The notes beneath the pieces were generated by a model, which worked only from the letters and a program-made list of their open reading frames with translations, searched no databases and had not been told where the DNA came from. From assembly GCA_947646015.1 (NCBI GenBank), contig CANSEY010000014.1, positions 34,748-98,747 on the forward strand: a stretch of DNA of 64,000 nucleotides, given 5' to 3'. The stretch's first letter is position 1; each line of letters opens with the position of its first letter. The stretch comes from an uncultured Bacteroides sp. Lineage in GTDB: Bacteria; Bacteroidota; Bacteroidia; Bacteroidales; Bacteroidaceae. This document shows, piece by piece, positions 1 through 6,165 of the stretch. The translations under genes were made by a program, and so were the position numbers.

Positions 1-759
1 GCAGTGAATACGTGACTGCTGTCCTGCACCGATACCAATCGCCTGTCCGTCCTTTGTATAACATACGGAATTGGATTGTGTATATTTTAAGGTGATTAAA
101 GAAATGATTAGGTCACGTTTGGCTTCAGCCGGAATTTCCTTGTTTTGTGTAGGTAACTCTTTCAAAAGACTTTCGTCTATTTTCAGTTCGTTTCTGCCTT
201 GCTCAAAAGTCACTCCGAAAACATCTTTGTGTTCGATAGGAGCCGGGCGGTAAGCCGGATCTATCTTGATCACATTGTAAGTTCCTTTTCTTTTATTTTT
301 CAGGATTTCCAAAGCTTCGGGAGTGTAATCCGGTGCAATCACACCATCGGATACTTCACGGTTGATAATGCGTGCAGTCTCTTCATCACAAGTATCGGAC
401 AATGCGATGAAGTCTCCGTAAGAAGACATACGGTCGGCACCGCGTGCGCGTGCATAGGCTGTTGCCAGTGGAGACAGTTTTACATCATCCACAAAATAGA
501 TTTTCTTCAGTGTGTCACTCATTTCTACAGCAACAGCAGCACCTGCCGGGCTGACGTGTTTGAATGATGCGGCAGCCGGAAGTCCGGTAGCTTCTTTCAG
601 TTCTTTTACTAACTGCCAACTGTTGAATGCATCCAGCAGATTGATGTAACCGGGATGTCCGTTCAATACCTCAATGGGTAGTTCGCCTTCTTTCATGAAG
701 ATACGGGCAGGCTTTTGATTTGGGTTGCAGCCGTATTTCAGTTCGAGTTCGTTTGCCAT
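1..759 (-). CDS. AICAR formyltransferase (stand-alone PurH transformylase domain), 3' end beyond window
   Basis: Transfers a formyl group from 10-formyl-THF to AICAR, the penultimate step of purine synthesis, in the cytoplasm. The 253 visible codons open directly into the AICAR transformylase domain ([11 protein letters not shown] near residue 7). They contain the family core [11 protein letters not shown] and, at the window edge, YTQSNSVCY followed by [12 protein letters not shown], which holds folate/AICAR-contacting residues of PurH. The N-terminal IMP cyclohydrolase (MGS-like) domain of bifunctional PurH is absent, so this is a single-domain enzyme. The C-terminus lies left of base 1. The ATG at 759 is preceded by a tandem 7-bp repeat tract and a TAATTTTG promoter box. 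Whether a full PurH exists elsewhere cannot be seen here. Confidence 0.88.
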   Translation of the reverse strand, partial: MANELELKYGCNPNQKPARIFMKEGELPIEVLNGHPGYINLLDAFNSWQLVKELKEATGLPAAASFKHVSPAGAAVAVEMSDTLKKIYFVDDVKLSPLATAYARARGADRMSSYGDFIALSDTCDEETARIINREVSDGVIAPDYTPEALEILKNKRKGTYNVIKIDPAYRPAPIEHKDVFGVTFEQGRNELKIDESLLKELPTQNKEIPAEAKRDLIISLITLKYTQSNSVCYTKDGQAIGIGAGQQSRIHC

Positions 760-767
760 ATTATTTA

Positions 768-795
768 ATTATGAATTACTGATTACAAATTGATA
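768..795. repeat. Four tandem 7-bp repeats (ATTAyrA) in the AICARFT leader
   Basis: Units ATTATGA, ATTACTG, ATTACAA and ATTGATA follow each other without gap between the start codon at 759 and the promoter box at 800-807. They belong to the heptad-repeat class seen at six other places in this window. Confidence 0.6.
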
Positions 796-799
796 GCGA

Positions 800-807
800 C
801 AAAATTA
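800..807 (-). promoter_or_regulatory. Bacteroides -7 box (TAATTTTG) for the AICAR formyltransferase gene
   Basis: Reverse-strand TAATTTTG fits the TAnnTTTG consensus and lies about 40 nt upstream of the start codon at 759. The -33 TTG is not clear. Confidence 0.6.
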
Positions 808-906
808 CTAAAAAAAGAATAGCCAGCCTAGCCTCCTGTTATAAATTAGTAACAAGTAATTAGTATTGGGGAAACTGTGGGTAGCGAAAATACCTATTTG
901 TGGTGA

Positions 907-937
907 TTGCATATCCTCGAAATATTCCGTTTCTTTG
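907..937 (+). promoter_or_regulatory. Near-consensus promoter of the hemerythrin/LuxR pair
   Basis: TTG at 907-909, a 20-nt spacer and TTTCTTTG at 930-937, one mismatch from TAnnTTTG. It starts transcription about 20 nt before the ATG at 963. Confidence 0.5.
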
Positions 938-962
938 CAGTCTCTAATATAAATAGGTGTAA

Positions 963-1667
963 ATGGATAATTTGCAAAAATACAAACCAACTGATAAGAT
1001 GATTGATCTCATCAGTGATAACTATTCCTTGTTACAAGTGATGAGCCGTTTCGGCCTTTCGTTGGGATTTGGTGACAAAACAGTGAAAGAAGTTTGCGAG
1101 CTTAATGGAGTAGATTGCAGGACTTTTCTGATTGTAGTCAACTTTATGTCTGAAGGCTTTTCGCGGATGGATGGAAGCAGTGAGGATATTTCTATACCTG
1201 CACTAATCGATTATCTGCGGCAAGCCCATATTTACTTTCTGGACTTTTCTCTTCCTGCCATTCGCCGTAAACTGATTGAAGCGATTGACTGTTCGCAGGA
1301 TGATGTAGCTTTTCTGATTCTTAAGTTCTTTGATGAATATACACGAGAGGTACGTAAACACATGGATTATGAGGAGAAAACGGTATTCAAATATGTGGAT
1401 GCGCTGATAAATGGCAATGCTCCCCGGAATTATCAGATTAGCACATTCTCCAAGCATCATGACCAGGTGGGAGAGAAGCTGACAGAACTGAAAAATATCA
1501 TCATTAAATATTGTCCTGCCAAAGCCAATGAGAATCTGTTGAATGCGGCTCTTTTCGATATATACGCCTGTGAGGCTGGTTTGGAATCTCACTGCAAGGT
1601 TGAAGACTATATTTTTGTTCCTGCCATTCTGAAGTTGGAAAGGAGGATTAGGGAAAATGAAAAATAA
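963..1667 (+). CDS. Hemerythrin-domain protein
   Basis: A 234-residue soluble protein with a hemerythrin/HHE four-helix domain, expected to hold a di-iron centre that binds O2 or reacts with NO or peroxide. Residues matching the metal-ligand pattern are visible in order: H in HIYFLDFSLP (about residue 83), HMDYEEKTVF (HxxxE, about 138), HHDQVGEKL (about 162) and HCKVEDYIFVP (HxxxED, about 217). The N-terminal ~75 residues resemble the short helical module of RIC/ScdA-type proteins, but the ScdA cysteine pair was not confirmed. The last 11 bases overlap the next gene, a LuxR-type regulator, so the two are co-translated. The pairing suggests the hemerythrin senses or protects while the partner regulates; this is inference. 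Confidence 0.82.
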   Translation: MDNLQKYKPTDKMIDLISDNYSLLQVMSRFGLSLGFGDKTVKEVCELNGVDCRTFLIVVNFMSEGFSRMDGSSEDISIPALIDYLRQAHIYFLDFSLPAIRRKLIEAIDCSQDDVAFLILKFFDEYTREVRKHMDYEEKTVFKYVDALINGNAPRNYQISTFSKHHDQVGEKLTELKNIIIKYCPAKANENLLNAALFDIYACEAGLESHCKVEDYIFVPAILKLERRIRENEK

Positions 1668-2268
1668 CGAAGCCATTCGAATTGCGATCGCCGAAACCTC
1701 AGTGATTATCCGGGGTGGGCTGACCGCTGCATTGAAGCGTCTTCCTAATGTGAAGGTGCAACCTATAGAATTACTTTCAGTAGAGGCTCTGAGTGATTGC
1801 CTGCGTACGCAATATCCGGAAATGCTGATTGTAAATCCTACTTTTGGTGACTACTTTGATGTAAATAAGTTCCGGGAAGAAACTGCCGGTAAGAAAATAC
1901 GTTTGATTGCTTTGGTTAGCTCTTTTGTAGATGCCTCTTTGCTGACTAAATATGATGAGTCGATTTCTATCTTTGATGATCTGGATATTCTTTCTAAAAA
2001 GATTCATGGTCTGCTAAATCTGGCTTCGGAAGAGGAGGAGCTTGACAATCAGGAAACGCTTAGCCAACGGGAGAAAGAGATAGTGATCTGTGTGGTGAAA
2101 GGTATGACGAATAAAGAGATTGCAGAGAATCTTTTCTTGTCTATTCACACTGTCATTACTCACCGGAGAAATATCAGCAAAAAGCTACAGATACACAGTG
2201 CGGCTGGCCTGACTATTTATGCTATTGTAAATAAGCTTGTTACGCTAAATGATGTGAAAGATTTATAA
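1657..2268 (+). CDS. LuxR/NarL-type regulator with a non-canonical receiver domain
   Basis: A 203-residue DNA-binding regulator. The C-terminal LuxR helix-turn-helix is clear (residues ~133-190: LSQREKEIVICVVKGMTNKE, then the recognition helix SIHTVITHRRN). The N-terminal ~120 residues have receiver-like spacing, but the acidic pair is replaced (RIAIAETS) and the phospho-acceptor position reads LIVNP, with Asn60 instead of Asp. It therefore probably does not take phosphate from a histidine kinase, and no kinase is adjacent. It overlaps the upstream hemerythrin gene by 11 nt, which makes the hemerythrin its likely partner. A strong promoter for a non-coding transcript starts 30 nt after its stop. 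Confidence 0.8.
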   Translation: MKNNEAIRIAIAETSVIIRGGLTAALKRLPNVKVQPIELLSVEALSDCLRTQYPEMLIVNPTFGDYFDVNKFREETAGKKIRLIALVSSFVDASLLTKYDESISIFDDLDILSKKIHGLLNLASEEEELDNQETLSQREKEIVICVVKGMTNKEIAENLFLSIHTVITHRRNISKKLQIHSAAGLTIYAIVNKLVTLNDVKDL

Positions 2269-2300
2269 CCTTAAAAGAATGTTATAAAATCTGAATCCGT

Positions 2301-2330
2301 TTGCGAACACGGAATCTTTTCGTACCTTTG
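2301..2330 (+). promoter_or_regulatory. Consensus Bacteroides promoter with no ORF behind it
   Basis: TTG at 2301-2303, a 19-nt spacer and TACCTTTG at 2323-2330 exactly fit TTG-N19-21-TAnnTTTG. Transcription should start near 2337. No plausible reading frame follows on this strand for over 500 nt. Confidence 0.75.
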
Positions 2331-2336
2331 CAGTGC

Positions 2337-2593
2337 AATTGGGAAATTGCTATTAGTTTAAAAGGTAAAAGAAAAGATTATTAAGGTATTAGATTTAAAT
2401 AATTAAGGTATTAAATTTTTTAGTGTTCAATAGGACATTTTTTGGTAAAAGGTAAAAAGGATAACAATAGGTAAGAAGTTTAAAAGGTAAAAAGAAGATT
2501 AGTTTTCAGGAATTGAGGTAATAAAAGAAAAGCCTTTCTGGCTTTTCTGATGCTGTGGCGAGTGGTTCCCTTCTAGGAATTGACTCGTTTTTT
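2337..2593 (+). ncRNA. Candidate small RNA of about 257 nt
   Basis: The stretch runs from a full-consensus promoter to an intrinsic terminator with no convincing ORF. Its first ~180 nt are A/G-rich and repeat the words AAAGGTAAAA and AAGGTATTA several times. The 3' part is structured: AGAAAAGCC pairs with GGCTTTTCT (about 2525-2549), then the terminator stem follows. Size and 3' structure would suit a 6S-like or regulatory RNA, but I cannot match it to a named family from sequence alone. An unrecognised short-peptide leader is the alternative. Confidence 0.5.
2559..2593 (+). terminator. Intrinsic terminator of the candidate small RNA
   Basis: CGAGT and TTCC pair with GGAA and ACTCG around a 6-nt loop with a small internal loop, followed directly by six T. 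Confidence 0.65.
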
Positions 2594-2655
2594 GTTTATA
2601 GACGCAGGGGAGCCGAAAGGTATATAAATACCGGGATTGCTAATGCCAGGAGTGT

Positions 2656-2691
2656 ATAAAATAAAATCCCGACGAAATCGCTTCGGCGGGA
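2656..2691 (-). terminator. Terminator of the surface-glycan operon
   Basis: On the reverse strand TCCCGCCGAAG pairs with TTCGTCGGGA, followed by ATTTTATTTTAT. It lies 160 nt downstream of the acetyltransferase stop. The rest of the 2594-2850 gap shows only a small GGTAT/ATACC hairpin. Confidence 0.6.
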
Positions 2692-2850
2692 CCCTATTTC
2701 ATTTTTACTTAAATGTGGCTACGTAATAAAATTATGACTAATTAATTCAATTCTGATACTGCAAAGATAGTGCGTTTCTGTATCTGTCACAATCCCCTTT
2801 ATAAGGTATATTGCGTAGCTGCTCTCACTATTAATAATTAGTGGTGGATA

Positions 2851-3474
2851 TCATTTTACTTTTTTCCACTCTTTCGTTGCGAAATCATATGATTTGATCA
2901 CTTTGGCAGGGCAACCGGCACAAATAGAGTATGCTGGGATGGAACGGCTGACAACGCTTCCGGCAGCCACTACACAATGTTTCCCTAAAGTAACTCCTGG
3001 CAGTATGACTGAGTTTGCACCTACCCATACATCATCCTCAATAGTGACAGGCTGTGTACTTACTCCCTGTTCGTCGATTGATTTCTCCGCATCTTGATAA
3101 TTATGATTAAGTCCTGTGACTGTTACATGCTGTGCAAGATTCACATGATTTCCTATAAGAACCGGACCGATAATGGTATTTCCTAATCCGATGCGGGTAT
3201 AATCTCCAATGATTAAATCTCCTACCGCATTATTAAGGCAGGAAAAGTCTTCTACTACCGAATAGCGCCCTAGCGAGAACTGATTGAAAGGAGGAAGGTC
3301 TTTGCGGACACTGCGATAAATCACGGAACCTTTTCCACGTTTCAGATATACAAAATAGAAAAGGCGTATCCACCAGTTGGGGCGTGTCTTTACAGGATGC
3401 ATAATAAAACGATGTACGGCTTGTTTCAAAGCCGGATTTTGTTTGATTCGCAGTTTCAGTGTCCTTTTTTCCAT
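2851..3474 (-). CDS. Hexapeptide-repeat acetyltransferase (colanic-acid/NodL/VatD-like)
   Basis: A 207-residue left-handed beta-helix acyltransferase, expected to O- or N-acetylate a sugar with acetyl-CoA. A basic N-terminal helix region (residues 1-55) is followed by imperfect hexapeptide turns (AVGDLIIGDYTRIGLGNTII and NHVNLAQHVTVTG). The usual catalytic His region is HNYQDAEKS, and the C-terminal turns read DDVWVGANSVILPGVTLG. Length and layout fit polysaccharide acetyltransferases of the WcaF/WcaB group. It is the last gene of a four-gene operon and overlaps the preceding GT2-like gene by 19 nt. The acceptor sugar is unknown. Confidence 0.82.
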   Translation of the reverse strand: MEKRTLKLRIKQNPALKQAVHRFIMHPVKTRPNWWIRLFYFVYLKRGKGSVIYRSVRKDLPPFNQFSLGRYSVVEDFSCLNNAVGDLIIGDYTRIGLGNTIIGPVLIGNHVNLAQHVTVTGLNHNYQDAEKSIDEQGVSTQPVTIEDDVWVGANSVILPGVTLGKHCVVAAGSVVSRSIPAYSICAGCPAKVIKSYDFATKEWKKVK

Positions 3475-4370
3475 ATTGAATGTTTTTGTTTCTTTTTATC
3501 TTCTACTAAATAATCCGGTATTGCCAGACTGTATGTGATTGCCAATCCTAAAAGCAATATCCACCACTTGAGTGACGAGGTCCAGTGGTATCCTGTTATC
3601 AATAAAGTCCAGATACTGACGAAGGTGCATAATTTCATCGGAGAAGGTATCAGCTGCTGGGCTATACGGTTGCAGAAATTCCAGTTGCCTTCTAATAAAG
3701 ACGGCAATAGATAAGAGAGGGTCTTCTGTATGCGCCTGCGATAGGGATAAACAGGGGCGGAGTCACAGTGTACAATCACATCCGGCAGATATTCAATATA
3801 TATATTCTGTTTGAATAACTTTCGTTCGAGATTCGTTTTGGCAGTTCTTTGATTCTTCTGTAGCCATTCTAAGTCGAAAGCCATATTGGTTCCGAAAAGA
3901 CTTGAAGAAAAGCCGATCTGAGTATTCCCCGATCTGAAAAGACTGTTATTGATTTCTTCGGATAGAGCATGGAAACGTTTCCGTACTCCCTTACGATTAT
4001 TAATGATCGTGTGCAACTGCATTGCCTGTATTCCGGCATCGTAGGCATTATAAATCTTTTCCAGAAAATGGGGTGATAAAGCACTGGCTTTATCAGAAAG
4101 AAGGATGACTAATTCGTATCGTTCTTTATCTAATGAATTAATTGCTTCCAGCAAATCTTTATATGTGATGAATTCATATGCTTCCTGTTGATACATGAAA
4201 GGAAGGAGGCTTCCGTCCTGAACTAATATGGCACACTGATATTGTTTTCTGGCTTTGGGATAATTGGAATGTTTGAAATGTGAGGCAACAGCCAATATGA
4301 AAAGGTATAGGAGCAAAAGCCCTATACACAAAAAGAAGAAATCGTCTGCTATGTAGATAAAGTAGTCCAT
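3456..4370 (-). CDS. Membrane-anchored GT2-like protein with a degenerate catalytic site
   Basis: 304 residues: an N-terminal membrane helix (~5-30), a cytoplasmic domain (~45-225) and two C-terminal membrane helices (~245-280). This is the layout of processive or membrane-tethered family 2 glycosyltransferases. ELVILLSDKASALSPHFLEK aligns in position with the GT2 segment that normally carries a DxD motif (as in ILDADN), but only one Asp is present. A late QxxRW-type motif is not evident; YRRRIQKTLSY is the nearest basic patch. It may be an inactive subunit or a divergent transferase. It sits between a sugar transferase (15-nt gap) and an acetyltransferase (19-nt overlap), so a role in building one surface glycan is inferred. 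Confidence 0.6.
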   Translation of the reverse strand: MDYFIYIADDFFFLCIGLLLLYLFILAVASHFKHSNYPKARKQYQCAILVQDGSLLPFMYQQEAYEFITYKDLLEAINSLDKERYELVILLSDKASALSPHFLEKIYNAYDAGIQAMQLHTIINNRKGVRKRFHALSEEINNSLFRSGNTQIGFSSSLFGTNMAFDLEWLQKNQRTAKTNLERKLFKQNIYIEYLPDVIVHCDSAPVYPYRRRIQKTLSYLLPSLLEGNWNFCNRIAQQLIPSPMKLCTFVSIWTLLITGYHWTSSLKWWILLLGLAITYSLAIPDYLVEDKKKQKHSIWKKGH

Positions 4371-4385
4371 CCTGTAGTGAAGGAG

Positions 4386-5546
4386 TTATACGTTCTCTTT
4401 TTGAACGAATGCAGTAACTGTTTTCAGAATGATTTTTATGTCCAGTCCGAAAGAGAAGTTTTTTGCATATTGGATATCCAGTTGCTTGCGTTCTTCTGCG
4501 GAGAGTTTACCCGCTTCACCTCTTTTTTCAACCTGCCACAGCCCGGTAAGTCCGGCTGGTCCCATAAAACGATCAATGTGTTCATCACTAGTCAGTAACT
4601 CTGCCTCATAGAGTGGGAGGGGACGATTGCCCACTATAGACATATCTCCTTTGAGGATATTGATAAGCTGTGGTAATTCATCAATGCTGTATTTACGGAT
4701 AAAACGTCCTATCTTTGTGATTCTGGGGTCATTCTCCAGTTTTACGAAAGCATTACTTTTCTCTTTTGATTTCTTGTGGATATAGTCTTCTTCCGAAATT
4801 ACAAAATCGTCGGATATCAGGAGAATTTCTTCTTCGTCTGCTTCTTCAGAGACACAGGATTCTTCTCCCCATATATCTTCTTCCTCTTCTCCTTCCTGTT
4901 GGTATTGGTTGAGAGCATTGAAATCCTTCAGATGTTTATCAGCGTCGGTATACATCGAACGGAATTTGAGAAAATCAAATATCTGATAATTGCTTCCTAC
5001 ACGTTTGGATTTATAGATAATCGGTCCTTTGCTCTCCAAGCGAATGGCTATAGCAGTAGCTATTAAAAGAGGAGAAAGGAAAAGTAGTGCTATTCCGGAA
5101 AAGAATATATCGAAGATTCTTTTCCATGAAGGCAGGCGAAAGGCTTTTAAATTCTGTGTTTGGAGTTGCAGTGCTTCTATTTTTTGTTCTTTTCTACGTG
5201 TGAGAAAAGTTGACAGATCTTTCAGTACTTCACTGTTGGTTTCGTACTTAATCGTGTTATTAACTCCTGCCTTCAAGTATTCTGTAGCTTCTTCCTTAGT
5301 AATGGAATCTATAACCAGTACCATATAAAGCCCTGGATACATTTTTCGTATAGAGCGAATATCAGCGATATCTTTTGATAATTCTACCTGCTCAATAAAT
5401 AAAGCTGCGTCGTATTTTTCTCGTATCTTGTCTAGCACTTTAGTTGCCTTATAGCAGTTTGGTGCTGCATAGAATACTCCGGTACTTAATTTCGAAAACA
5501 GTTCTATTGTTTTGTTGTGTCTGCCTATGTAAACAAAATATTGCAT
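4386..5546 (-). CDS. Receiver-like domain fused to an undecaprenyl-phosphate sugar transferase
   Basis: The C-terminal part (~141-380) is a bacterial sugar transferase (WcaJ/PglC-like) that moves a sugar-1-phosphate onto undecaprenyl phosphate. It has a membrane hairpin (IFFSGIALLFLSPLLIATAI), then KSKRVG, FLKFRSM, RKYSIDELPQLINILKGDMS, IVGNRP and GLTGLWQV. Residues 1-~115 have a receiver-like pattern, but the acceptor position reads ALFIEQ instead of an Asp, so it is probably not phosphorylated. An unusual acidic insert (217-254, runs of E and D) interrupts the catalytic domain between the FRSM and DPRIT segments. It follows a true receiver protein by 12 nt. The fusion suggests initiation of glycan synthesis is regulated by protein contact; this is inference. 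Confidence 0.82.
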   Translation of the reverse strand: MQYFVYIGRHNKTIELFSKLSTGVFYAAPNCYKATKVLDKIREKYDAALFIEQVELSKDIADIRSIRKMYPGLYMVLVIDSITKEEATEYLKAGVNNTIKYETNSEVLKDLSTFLTRRKEQKIEALQLQTQNLKAFRLPSWKRIFDIFFSGIALLFLSPLLIATAIAIRLESKGPIIYKSKRVGSNYQIFDFLKFRSMYTDADKHLKDFNALNQYQQEGEEEEDIWGEESCVSEEADEEEILLISDDFVISEEDYIHKKSKEKSNAFVKLENDPRITKIGRFIRKYSIDELPQLINILKGDMSIVGNRPLPLYEAELLTSDEHIDRFMGPAGLTGLWQVEKRGEAGKLSAEERKQLDIQYAKNFSFGLDIKIILKTVTAFVQKENV

Positions 5547-5558
5547 TTAAAGGCTGTA

Positions 5559-5924
5559 TTAGTCGATAATCTTTTTGATTCGGATTTTTAGTTCCAAAGG
5601 ATTGAATGGCTTCAGAATATAGTCTTCTGCCCCTTCTTCCAGTAATTTGATTCTTTCCGTAGTACTTTCTTCGCTGGACAGCATAACGATAGGAATTGAC
5701 TTGAATAACTCATTGGCTTTCATATATCTGAGGAATTCATCTCCTCTCATTAACGGCATACGAATATCGGAAATAATGAGATCGGGTACATTACCTTCAT
5801 TAAGCCAATCTATTGCTTTAATAGGATTCTCCAAATACATAACGTCGTAATCCTTGCCTAAATATATACTTGCAACTTTTCCAATAGTCGCTTTATCGTC
5901 AACTAATAGTATCTTTTTTTTCAT
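5559..5924 (-). CDS. Single-domain CheY-like response regulator
   Basis: A 121-residue stand-alone receiver with all canonical residues: Asp9/Asp10 (LLVDD), phospho-acceptor Asp53 (IISDIRMP), Ser in MLSSEES and the conserved Lys in ILKPFNP. It has no output domain, so it must act by protein-protein contact. It is the first gene of the glycan operon and lies next to the receiver-like/sugar-transferase fusion, its most likely target. No histidine kinase is nearby. Confidence 0.85.
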   Translation of the reverse strand: MKKKILLVDDKATIGKVASIYLGKDYDVMYLENPIKAIDWLNEGNVPDLIISDIRMPLMRGDEFLRYMKANELFKSIPIVMLSSEESTTERIKLLEEGAEDYILKPFNPLELKIRIKKIID

Positions 5925-6007
5925 ACAAATAGAACCTTTCTATCGCTTGCTTTGCTACTTGATTTATATAGATTAAATTGAATCTCTTGCCTTTGTTTCA
6001 CTTCGTG

Positions 6008-6015
6008 CAAATATA
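6008..6015 (-). promoter_or_regulatory. -7 box (TATATTTG) of the surface-glycan operon
   Basis: Reverse-strand TATATTTG about 85 nt upstream of the response regulator start, with a TTG 23 nt further upstream. Confidence 0.5.
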
Positions 6016-6113
6016 TATATAATTTTAGAATAAACTTCCAATTAGCAGAAGTAAAATTCATGAAGATTATTATTTTTATTTATTAATAGAATATATCTGA
6101 TACGTTTAGTGAG

Positions 6114-6154
6114 GAAAAAAACACGGATTTCATTATTTTTATGAAACCCGTGTT
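6114..6154 (-). terminator. Terminator of the LruC lipoprotein gene
   Basis: On the reverse strand AACACGGGTTTCAT pairs with ATGAAATCCGTGTT (one mismatch), followed by a T-run at 6120-6114. It begins 12 nt after the stop. Confidence 0.75.
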
Positions 6155-6165
6155 GATAAGGGAGA

